Shown: piece after piece, positions 7,407-13,449 of the stretch
How the letters are laid out: every line of letters begins with the position of its first letter
Position numbering within the stretch: the stretch's first letter is position 1
Source: Saccoglossus kowalevskii
Lineage: Eukaryota; Hemichordata; Enteropneusta; Harrimaniidae
Direction: 5' to 3'
Assembly: GCF_000003605.2 (NCBI RefSeq)
Contig: NW_003122518.1
Location: forward strand, 1 to 13,449
Length of the DNA: 13,449 nucleotides
Position numbers and translations under genes: made by a program
Notes under the pieces: model-generated
Databases searched by the model: none
Told to the model about the DNA's origin: nothing
The model's input: the letters and a program-made list of their open reading frames with translations, nothing else

Positions 7407-7503
7407 CATCAACATTTTTATTCCACATTACATACTAACTATTTCCTATGATTTTTTTGCCTAGCCGTAGCATTAAATGACATCCAATTCCGATGAATAT
7501 TCT

Positions 7504-7624
7504 GCCTACTGCCAAACCATTGCAGAATACACCTGTTCTCGTCCGATCACTGAAGTTAAGCTGCATCGGGCGTGGTTAGTACTTGCATGGGAGACTGGCT
7601 GGGAATACCACGTGCAGTAGGGCT
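7504..7624 (+). rRNA. 5S rRNA: 5S rRNA, copy 36 (class D), 1-nt insertion
   Basis: 121 nt with T31 and T93, plus one extra G in the helix I 3' strand (GTAGGGCT). The helix could slip to accommodate it. Confidence 0.9.
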
Positions 7625-7719
7625 GATGAACATTTTTATTCCATCGTACATACTAACTTTTTCCATGATTTTTTGCCTAGCCGAAGCATTAAATGACATC
7701 CAATTGCGACGAAAATTCA

Positions 7720-7839
7720 GCCTACTGCCAAACCGATGCTGAATACACCAGCTCTCGTCCGATACCTGAAGTTAATTTGCATCTGGCATGCTTAGTACTT
7801 GCATGGGAGATCAGTTGGGAATACAACGTGCAGTAGGTT
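7720..7839 (+). rRNA. 5S rRNA: 5S rRNA, copy 37 (class E), strongly divergent
   Basis: 120 nt with the class E set, with T65 in place of A65. Helix V is broken as in copy 25. Confidence 0.82.
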
Positions 7840-7935
7840 TATCAACATTTTTATTCCACCGTACATACCAACTTTTTCCCGGCATTTGTTGCCTAGCCGA
7901 AGTATTAAATTACATCCAATTCCGACGAGTATTCA

Positions 7936-8055
7936 GCCTAAGGCCAAACCAATGCAGAATACACCAGTTCTCGTCCGATCACTGAAGTTAATCTGCATCG
8001 GGCTTGGTTAGTACTTGCATGGGAGACCGGCTGGGAATACCACGTGCAGTTGGCT
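7936..8055 (+). rRNA. 5S rRNA: 5S rRNA, copy 38 (class F/B chimera)
   Basis: 120 nt. The upstream spacer and first bases (G7, with A6 private) are class F. From base 17 on it is class B (A17, T57, T116), with T69 instead of A69, and the class B 3' spacer follows. One monomer is missing relative to the F-B order elsewhere, as expected for unequal crossover between bases 8 and 16. Confidence 0.9.
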
Positions 8056-8151
8056 TATCAACATTTTTATTTCACCGTACATACCAACTTTTTCCCGGGA
8101 TTTGTTGCCTAGCCGAAGTATTAAATTACATCCAATTCCGACAAATATTCA

Positions 8152-8271
8152 GCCTACTGCCAAACCATTGCAGAGTACACCAGTTCTCGTCCGATCGCTG
8201 AAGTTAAGCTGCATCGGGCGTGGTTAGTACTTGCATGGGAGACCGGCTGGGAATACCACGTGCAGTAGGCT
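8152..8271 (+). rRNA. 5S rRNA: 5S rRNA, copy 39 (class A)
   Basis: 120 nt, the same gene sequence as copy 19 by eye. All helices and promoter boxes are intact, with a TATTAAA box at -33. It is a strong candidate for an active gene. Confidence 0.95.
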
Positions 8272-8367
8272 TATCAACATTTTTATTCCACCGTACATGC
8301 TAACTTTTCCCCGGGTTTTTTTGCCTAGCCGAAACGTTAAACGACATCCAATTCTGACAAATATTCA

Positions 8368-8487
8368 GCCTACTGCCAAACCATTGCAGAACACACCAGT
8401 TCTCGTCCGATCACTGAAGTTAAGCTGCATCGGGCGTGGTTAGTACTTGCATGGGAGACTGGCTGGGAATACCACGTGCAGTAGGCT
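8368..8487 (+). rRNA. 5S rRNA: 5S rRNA, copy 40 (class C, intact)
   Basis: 120 nt with C25 and T93 only (G86-U93 wobble). It is the cleanest full-length class C gene. Its upstream box is the weaker CGTTAAA. Confidence 0.94.
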
Positions 8488-8584
8488 GATGAACATTTTT
8501 ATTCCACATTACATACTAACTTTTTCCTATGATTTTTTTGCCTAGCCGTAGCATTAAATGACATCCAATTCCGACGAATATTCT

Positions 8585-8704
8585 GCCTACTGCCAAACCA
8601 TTGCAGAATACACCTGTTCTCGTCCGATCACTGAAGTTAAGCTGCATCGGGCGTGGTTAGTACTTGCATGGGAGACTGGCTGGGAATACCACGTGCAGTA
8701 GGCT
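8585..8704 (+). rRNA. 5S rRNA: 5S rRNA, copy 41 (class D)
   Basis: 120 nt with T31 and T93 only. The terminator run after it has six T. Confidence 0.92.
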
Positions 8705-8800
8705 GATGAACATTTTTTATTCCATCGTACATACTAACTTTTTCCATGATTTTTTGCCGAGCCGAAGCATTAAATGACATCCAATTGCGACGAATATTCA

Positions 8801-8920
8801 GCCTACTGCCAAACCAATGCAGAATACACCAGTTCTCGTCCGATCACTGAAGTTAATCTGCATCGGGCATGGTTAGTACTTGCATGGGAGACCGGCTGGG
8901 AATACCACGTGCAGTTGGCT
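8801..8920 (+). rRNA. 5S rRNA: 5S rRNA, copy 42 (class B)
   Basis: 120 nt with A17, T57, A69 and T116. It starts the first of two consecutive B-A-Cdel trimers. Confidence 0.9.
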
Positions 8921-9016
8921 TATCAACATTTTTATTTCACCGTACATACCAACTTTTTCCCGGGATTTGTTGCCTAGCCGAAGTATTAAATTACATCCAA
9001 TTCCGACAAATATTCA

Positions 9017-9136
9017 GCCTACTGCCAAACCATTGCAGAGTACACCAGTTCTCGTCCGATTGCTGAAGTTAAGCTGCATCGGGCGTGGTTAGTACTTGCA
9101 TGGGAGACCGGCTGGGAATACCACGTGCAGTAGGCT
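9017..9136 (+). rRNA. 5S rRNA: 5S rRNA, copy 43 (class A, T45 subtype)
   Basis: 120 nt with G24, T45 and G46. All helices are intact. Confidence 0.94.
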
Positions 9137-9232
9137 TATCAACATTTTTATTCCACCGTACATGCTAACTTTTCCCCGGGATTTTTTGCCTAGCCGAAAC
9201 GTTAAACGACATCCAATTCTGACAAATATTCA

Positions 9233-9345
9233 GCCTACTGCCAAACCATTGCAGAACACACCAGTTCTCGTCCGATCACTGAAGTTAAGCTGCATCGGGC
9301 GTGGTTAGTACTTGCATGGGCTGGGAATACCACGTGCAGTAGGCT
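9233..9345 (+). pseudogene. 5S rRNA pseudogene, copy 44 (class C, 7-nt deletion)
   Basis: 113 nt with the same loss of gene 89-95, at 9320/9321. The following spacer is the type that normally follows class D, so the D unit has been removed by recombination in the shared spacer start. Confidence 0.9.
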
Positions 9346-9440
9346 GATGAACATTTTTATTCCATCGTACATACTAACTTTTTCCATGATTTTTTGCCGA
9401 GCCGAAGCATTAAATGACATCCAATTGCGACGAATATTCA

Positions 9441-9560
9441 GCCTACTGCCAAACCAATGCAGAATACACCAGTTCTCGTCCGATCACTGAAGTTAATCTG
9501 CATCGGGCATGGTTAGTACTTGCATGGGAGACCGGCTGGGAATACCACGTGCAGTTGGCT
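9441..9560 (+). rRNA. 5S rRNA: 5S rRNA, copy 45 (class B)
   Basis: 120 nt with A17, T57, A69 and T116. It is copy 42 repeated 640 bp later. Confidence 0.9.
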
Positions 9561-9656
9561 TATCAACATTTTTATTTCACCGTACATACCAACTTTTTCC
9601 CGGGATTTGTTGCCTAGCCGAAGTATTAAATTACATCCAATTCCGACAAATATTCA

Positions 9657-9776
9657 GCCTACTGCCAAACCATTGCAGAGTACACCAGTTCTCGTCCGAT
9701 TGCTGAAGTTAAGCTGCATCGGGCGTGGTTAGTACTTGCATGGGAGACCGGCTGGGAATACCACGTGCAGTAGGCT
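9657..9776 (+). rRNA. 5S rRNA: 5S rRNA, copy 46 (class A, T45 subtype)
   Basis: 120 nt, the same gene as copy 43. All helices are intact. Confidence 0.94.
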
Positions 9777-9872
9777 TATCAACATTTTTATTCCACCGTA
9801 CATGCTAACTTTTCCCCGGGATTTTTTGCCTAGCCGAAACGTTAAACGACATCCAATTCTGACAAATATTCA

Positions 9873-9985
9873 GCCTACTGCCAAACCATTGCAGAACACA
9901 CCAGTTCTCGTCCGATCACTGAAGTTAAGCTGCATCGGGCGTGGTTAGTACTTGCATGGGCTGGGAATACCACGTGCAGTAGGCT
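9873..9985 (+). pseudogene. 5S rRNA pseudogene, copy 47 (class C, 7-nt deletion)
   Basis: 113 nt, the fourth copy with the loss of gene 89-95, at 9960/9961. Here it is followed by the normal class D unit. Confidence 0.9.
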
Positions 9986-10082
9986 GATGAACATTTTTAT
10001 TCCACATTACATACTAACTTTTTCCTATGATTTTTTTGCCTAGCCGTAGCATTAAATGACATCCAATTCCGACGAATATTCT

Positions 10083-10202
10083 GCCTACTGCCAAACCATT
10101 GCAGAATACACCTGTTCTCGTCCGATCACTGAAGTTAAGCTGCATCGGGCGTGGTTAGTACTTGCATGGGAGACTGGCTGGGAATACCACGTGCAGTAGG
10201 CT
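10083..10202 (+). rRNA. 5S rRNA: 5S rRNA, copy 48 (class D)
   Basis: 120 nt with T31 and T93 only. Confidence 0.92.
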
Positions 10203-10298
10203 GATGAACATTTTTATTCCATCGTACATACTAACTTTTTCCATGATTTTTTTGCCTAGCCGAAGCATTAAATGACATCCAATTGCGACGAAAATTCA

Positions 10299-10418
10299 GC
10301 CTACTGCCAAACTGATGCTGAATACACCAGCTCTCGTCCGATACCTGAAGTTAATTTGCATCAGGCATGCTTAGTACTTGCATGGGAGATCAGTTGGGAA
10401 TACAACGTGCAGTAGGTT
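10299..10418 (+). rRNA. 5S rRNA: 5S rRNA, copy 49 (class E), strongly divergent
   Basis: 120 nt with the class E set plus T15. Helix V is broken. The spacer starts TTTACCAAC instead of TTTATCAAC. Confidence 0.82.
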
Positions 10419-10514
10419 TACCAACATTTTTATTCCACCGTACATACCAACTTTTTCCCGGCATTTGTTGCCTAGCCGAAGTATTAAATTACATCCAATT
10501 CCGACGAGTATTCA

Positions 10515-10635
10515 GCCTACGGCCAAACCATTGCAGAAGTACACCAGTTCTCGTCCGATCGCTGAAGTTAAGCTGCATCGGGCGTGGTTAGTACTTGCAT
10601 GGGAGACCGGCTGGGAATACCACGTGCAGTAGGCT
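10515..10635 (+). rRNA. 5S rRNA: 5S rRNA, copy 50 (class F with class A tract)
   Basis: 121 nt. The 5' end (G7) and the 3' spacer are class F. The middle carries the class A G24 and G46 marks. At the left edge of the tract there is one extra base (GCAGAAGTAC, which merges the F form AGAATAC and the A form AGAGTAC). This looks like gene conversion with an imperfect join. Confidence 0.9.
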
Positions 10636-10731
10636 AATGAACATTTTTATTCCACCGTACATACTAACTTTTTTCCATGAATTTTTGCCTAGCCGAAGCA
10701 TTAAATGACATCCAATTGCGACGAATATTCA

Positions 10732-10851
10732 GCCTACTGCCAAACCAATGCAGAATACACCAGTTCTCGTCTGATCACTGAAGTTAATCTGCATCGGGCA
10801 TGGTTAGTACTAGCATGGGAGACCTGCTGGGAATACCATGTGCAGTAGGCT
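10732..10851 (+). rRNA. 5S rRNA: 5S rRNA, copy 51 (class B with restored pairs)
   Basis: 120 nt with A17, T57 and A69, but also T108, so A69-U108 pairs and helix V is complete. A116 is normal, so helix I is complete. Other changes are T41, A81 and T94 (T94 faces U85 in helix IV). It is the only class B copy with both helices mended. Confidence 0.92.
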
Positions 10852-10947
10852 TATCAACATTTTTATTCCACCGTACATACCAACTTTTTCTCGGGATTTG
10901 TTGCCTAGCCGAAGTATTAAATTACATCCAATTCTGACAAATATTCA

Positions 10948-11067
10948 GTCTACTGCCAAACCATTGCAGAATACACCAGTTCTCGTCCGATCACTGAAGC
11001 TAAGCCGCATCGGGCGTGGTTAGTACTTGCACGGGAGACCGGCTGGGAATACCTCGTGCAGTAGGCT
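10948..11067 (+). rRNA. 5S rRNA: 5S rRNA, copy 52 (class I)
   Basis: 120 nt with C53, C59, C85, T107 and T2. Mismatches occur in helix II (A21/C59) and helix V (U70/U107). It is the first unit of the I-J-G-H tandem duplication. Confidence 0.88.
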
Positions 11068-11163
11068 CATCAACATTTTTATTCCACATTACATGCTAAC
11101 TTTTTCCCATGATTTTTTGCCTAGACGAAGCATTAAATGACATACAATTAGGACGAATATTCA

Positions 11164-11283
11164 GCCTACTGCCAAACCATTGCAGAATACACCAGTTCTC
11201 GTCCGATCACTGAAGTTAAGCTGCATCGGGCATGGTTAGTACTTGCATGAGAGACCGGCTGGGAATACCACGTGCAGTAGGCT
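11164..11283 (+). rRNA. 5S rRNA: 5S rRNA, copy 53 (class J)
   Basis: 120 nt with A69 (faces C108 in helix V) and A87 (breaks the pair closing the helix IV loop). Helix I is perfect. Upstream it has ATTAGGACGAA in place of ATTCCGACGAA. Confidence 0.88.
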
Positions 11284-11379
11284 TATCAACATTTTTATTT
11301 CACCGTTCATACCAACTTTTTCCTGGGATTTGTTGCCTAGCCGAAGTATTAAATTACATCCAATTCCGACGAATATTCA

Positions 11380-11499
11380 GCCTACTGCCAAACCATTGCA
11401 GAGTACACCAGTTCTCGTCCGATCGCTGAAGTTAAGCTGCATCGGGCGTGGTTAGTACTTACATGGGAGACCTTCTGGGAATACCACGTGCAGTTTTCT
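11380..11499 (+). pseudogene. 5S rRNA pseudogene, copy 54 (class G)
   Basis: 120 nt with G24, G46, A82, T94, T95 and T116-T118. Helices I and IV are broken as in copy 14. Confidence 0.85.
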
Positions 11500-11595
11500 C
11501 ATCAACATTTTTATTCCATAGTACATACTAACTTTTTCCCGGGATTTTTTGCCTAGTCGAAGCATTAAACGACATCTAATTCTGACGAATATTCA

Positions 11596-11715
11596 GACTT
11601 CTGTCAAACCAGTGTAGAATACACCAGTTCTCGTCCGATCACTGAAGTTAATCTGCATCGGGCATGGTTAGTACTTGCATGGGAGACCGGCTGGGAATAC
11701 CACGTGCAGTTGGCT
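11596..11715 (+). rRNA. 5S rRNA: 5S rRNA, copy 55 (class H), 5' end damaged
   Basis: 120 nt. A2, T5 and T9 on the 5' strand plus T116 on the 3' strand leave helix I with three mismatches. There is also G17, T20, T57 and A69. It is almost surely inactive as ribosomal RNA. A nine-T run follows at 11724. Confidence 0.82.
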
Positions 11716-11811
11716 TATCAATATTTTTTTTTCACCGTATATACCAACTTTTTCCCGGGATTTGTTGCCTAGCCGAAGTATTAAATTACATCCAATTCTG
11801 ACAAATGTTCA

Positions 11812-11931
11812 GCCTACTGCCAAACCATTGCAGAATACACCAGTTCTCGTCCGATCACTGAAGCTAAGCCGCATCGGGCGTGGTTAGTACTTGCACGGGA
11901 GACCGGCTGGGAATACCTCGTGCAGTAGGCT
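11812..11931 (+). rRNA. 5S rRNA: 5S rRNA, copy 56 (class I)
   Basis: 120 nt with C53, C59, C85 and T107. It is copy 52 repeated 864 bp later, without T2. Confidence 0.88.
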
Positions 11932-12026
11932 CATCAACATTTTTATTCCACATTACATGCTAACTTTTTCCCATGATTTTTTGCCTAGACGAGCATTAAA
12001 TGACATACAATTAGGACGAATATTCA

Positions 12027-12146
12027 GCCTACTGCCAAACCATTGCAGAATACACCAGTTCTCGTCCGATCACTGAAGTTAAGCTGCATCGGGCATGGTT
12101 AGTACTTGCATGAGAGACCGGCTGGGAATACCACGTGCAGTAGGCT
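12027..12146 (+). rRNA. 5S rRNA: 5S rRNA, copy 57 (class J)
   Basis: 120 nt with A69 and A87, as copy 53. One A is missing in the spacer before it (ACGAGCATT). Confidence 0.88.
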
Positions 12147-12242
12147 TATCAACATTTTTATTTCACCGTACATACCAACTTTTTCCTGGGATTTGTTGCC
12201 TAGCCGAAGTATTAAGTTACATCCAATTCCGACGAATATTCA

Positions 12243-12362
12243 GCCTACTGCCAAACCATTGCAGAGTACACCAGTTCTCGTCCGATCGCTGAAGTTAAGC
12301 TGCATCGGGCGTGGTTAGTACTTACATGGGAGACCTTCTGGGAATACCACGTGCAGTTTTCT
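12243..12362 (+). pseudogene. 5S rRNA pseudogene, copy 58 (class G)
   Basis: 120 nt with the same broken helices I and IV as copy 54. The upstream box reads TATTAAG. Confidence 0.85.
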
Positions 12363-12458
12363 CATCAACATTTTTATTCCATAGTACATACTAACTTTTT
12401 CCCGGGATTTTTTGCCTAGTCGAAGCATTAAACGACATCTAATTCTGACGAATATTCA

Positions 12459-12578
12459 GACTTCTGTCAAACCAGTGTAGAATACACCAGTTCTCGTCCG
12501 ATCACTGAAGTTAATCTGCATCGGGCATGGTTAGTACTTGCATGGGAGACCGGCTGGGAATACCACGTGCAGTTGGCT
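12459..12578 (+). rRNA. 5S rRNA: 5S rRNA, copy 59 (class H), 5' end damaged
   Basis: 120 nt with A2, T5, T9, G17, T20, T57, A69 and T116, as copy 55. Unlike copy 55 it is followed by the ordinary T5 run. Confidence 0.82.
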
Positions 12579-12674
12579 TATCAACATTTTTATTTCACCG
12601 TATATACCAACTTTTTCCCGGGATTTGTTGCCTAGCCGAAGTATTAAATTACATCCAATTCCGACAAATATTCA

Positions 12675-12794
12675 GCCTACTGCCAAACCATTGCAGAGTA
12701 CACAAGTTCTCGTCCGATCGCTGAAGTTAAGCTGCATCGGGCGTGGTTAGTACTTGCATGGAAGACCGGCTGGGAATACCACGTGCAGTAGGCT
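12675..12794 (+). rRNA. 5S rRNA: 5S rRNA, copy 60 (class A)
   Basis: 120 nt with A30, G24, G46 and A88, identical by eye to copy 22 about 8.2 kb upstream. Confidence 0.92.
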
Positions 12795-12890
12795 TATCAA
12801 CATTTTTATTCCACCGTACATGCTAACTTTTCCCCGGGATTTTTTGCCTAGCCGAAACGTTAAACGACATCCAATTCTGACAAATATTCA

Positions 12891-13009
12891 GCCTACTGCC
12901 AAACCATTGCAGAACACACAGTTCTCGTCCGATCCCTGAAGTTTAGCTGCACCGGGCGTGGTTAGTACATGCATGAGAGACCGGCTGGGAATACGACGTG
13001 CAGTAGGCT
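12891..13009 (+). rRNA. 5S rRNA: 5S rRNA, copy 61 (class C')
   Basis: 119 nt, identical by eye to copies 23 and 35, including the lost C and A87. It is probably inactive. Confidence 0.87.
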
Positions 13010-13106
13010 CATCAACATTTTTATTCCACATTACATACTAACTATTTCCTATGATTTTTTTGCCTAGCCGTAGCATTAAATGACATCCAATTCCGATGAA
13101 TATTCT

Positions 13107-13226
13107 GCCTACTGCCAAACCATTGCAGAATACACCTGTTCTCGTCCGATCACTGAAGTTAAGCTGCATCGGGCGTGGTTAGTACTTGCATGGGAGACTG
13201 GCTGGGAATACCACGTGCAGTAGGCT
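13107..13226 (+). rRNA. 5S rRNA: 5S rRNA, copy 62 (class D)
   Basis: 120 nt with T31 and T93 only. Confidence 0.92.
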
Positions 13227-13321
13227 GATGAACATTTTTATTCCATCGTACATACTAACTTTTTCCATGATTTTTTGCCTAGCCGAAGCATTAAATGACA
13301 TCCAATTGCGACGAAAATTCA

Positions 13322-13441
13322 GCCTACTGCCAAACCAATGCAGAATACACCAGTTCTCGTCCGATCACTGAAGTTAATTTGCATCAGGCATGCTTAGTAC
13401 TTGCGTGGGAGATCAGTTGGGAATACAACGTGCAGTAGGTT
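13322..13441 (+). rRNA. 5S rRNA: 5S rRNA, copy 63 (class E with class B tract)
   Basis: 120 nt. The upstream spacer (GACGAAAATTCA) and bases 57-120 are class E, including G84 shared only with copy 25. Bases 16-56 instead read as class B (A17, A21, T33, C45, A46). This is a class B conversion tract inside a class E unit. Confidence 0.85.
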
Positions 13442-13449
13442 TATCAACA

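Larger units (their letters stand above)
8801..9440 (+). repeat. Higher-order trimer B-A-Cdel, 640 bp, first of two
   Basis: Copies 42-44. They are repeated in tandem as copies 45-47 at 9441-10082. Both carry the 7-nt deleted class C gene. Confidence 0.85.
10948..12674 (+). repeat. Tandem duplication of I-J-G-H, 864 + 863 bp
   Basis: Copies 52-55 (10948-11811) and 56-59 (11812-12674) have the same four classes in the same order with few differences: T2 in copy 52, one missing A before copy 57, and T-run length after copies 55 and 59. This is a recent duplication. Confidence 0.88.
1..13449 (+). repeat. Tandem array of 5S rRNA genes, 216-bp unit, 63 copies
   Basis: Gene starts recur every 213-217 bp across the whole window, nearly always 216 bp (120-nt gene plus 96-bp spacer). 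All copies point the same way, and no other gene type (histone, spliced leader, snRNA, 18S/28S) is interspersed. Copies differ from each other by a few to about 16 substitutions in the gene. The variants are shared by sets of copies, so the array has grown by duplication of multi-unit blocks. 48 copies are exactly 120 nt, 14 are 113, 118, 119 or 121 nt, and one is cut by the window edge. Both window ends are inside the array. Confidence 0.97.

Noticed and set aside
9235-9420. Minus-strand open frame of 61 codons.
   Set aside because: It is antisense to copy 44 and its junction spacer. It appears only because the 7-nt deletion and spacer switch shift the frame; no homology is recognisable.
46-13371. 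Recurrent 61-84 codon open frames, for example at 1341-1553, with near-identical products in many places.
   Set aside because: They are by-products of a 216-bp period divisible by three. They run across gene and spacer, occur in overlapping frames, and track 5S rRNA bases. There is no codon-level conservation separate from the RNA.
1-13449. CRISPR array.
   Set aside because: The repeat is 216 bp, spacers are not unique, and every unit contains a recognisable 5S rRNA gene.
1-13449. 5S-derived SINE (SINE3-like) or satellite without genes.
   Set aside because: There is no tRNA/5S head with an unrelated body and tail, no target-site duplications, and units are head to tail with terminators. Several copies keep all promoter and folding elements, so a true 5S array with pseudogenes fits better.
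1-13449. Linkage to histone, spliced-leader or 45S rDNA units as seen in some invertebrates.
   Set aside because: Every spacer is about 96 bp and holds no other gene.
1-13449. A novel defence, toxin or mobile system.
   Set aside because: No coding sequence, terminal inverted repeats or transposase signal is present on either strand.

Overview
The whole window is one tandem array of 5S ribosomal RNA genes, all on the + strand. I count 63 head-to-tail copies: 62 full-length or near-full-length, plus a 5'-truncated copy at the left edge. The usual unit is 216 bp, made of a 120-nt gene and a 96-bp A+T-rich spacer. The gene shows the eukaryotic 5S layout: nine perfectly paired end bases (helix I), helix III, helix V, the GAGA-capped helix IV with a bulged A, and the internal polymerase III promoter (box A, intermediate element, box C). 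Each spacer starts with a T5 run suited to Pol III termination and ends with a TATTAAA-like element about 30 bp before the next gene. There is no protein-coding gene. Recurrent 61-84 codon open frames exist only because 216 is a multiple of three. Flanks lie outside the window, so nothing can be said about array ends or neighbours.

The sequence is from a eukaryote, most likely an invertebrate animal. The gene resembles metazoan 5S rRNA as I recall it (arthropod or mollusc-like in its middle part), and the -30 TATA-like element fits invertebrate 5S genes. I cannot name a species or class. Relative to the remembered metazoan consensus there is one extra nucleotide in the 5' strand of helix II, so gene positions after about 17 here are +1 relative to vertebrate numbering.

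Copies are not homogenised. By eye they fall into linked gene-plus-spacer classes, which I label by position in the 120-nt reference: A (G24, G46; structurally best), B (A17, T57, A69, T116), C (C25, T93) with a 7-nt deleted subtype and a subtype C', D (T31, T93), E (about 16 changes), F (G7), G (A82, T94-95, T116-118), H (damaged 5' end), I (C53, C59, C85, T107), J (A87 in two copies), and two left-edge copies (K). The order left to right is K K I J D B A C D B A Cdel H G F B A B A C G A C' D E F B A Cdel D E F B A C' D E F/B A C D B A Cdel B A Cdel D E F/A B I J G H I J G H A C' D E/B. This is a higher-order repeat structure of 4-mers (about 864 bp), 6-mers (about 1.29 kb), a 3-mer (about 640 bp) and a dimer (432 bp).

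Region by region: 1-1045 holds divergent left-edge units. 1046-4280 holds B-A-C-D style blocks and a B-A dimer. 4175-4460 is a local patch of single-base deletions that may be a sequence error. 4488-8055 holds A-C'-D-E-F and B-A-C-D-E-F blocks. 8152-10635 holds repeated B-A-C blocks. 10948-12674 is a clean 864-bp tandem duplication of I-J-G-H. 12675-13449 repeats 4488-5254.

Functionally, class A copies (for example 19 and 39) and a C copy (40) keep every helix and promoter element and are the best candidates for active genes. Classes B, E, G, H and the deleted C copies carry helix-breaking changes and look like pseudogenes or at best variant 5S RNAs. I see no novel biological system. The notable content is the higher-order repeat architecture, the spread of broken copies, and visible recombination junctions.
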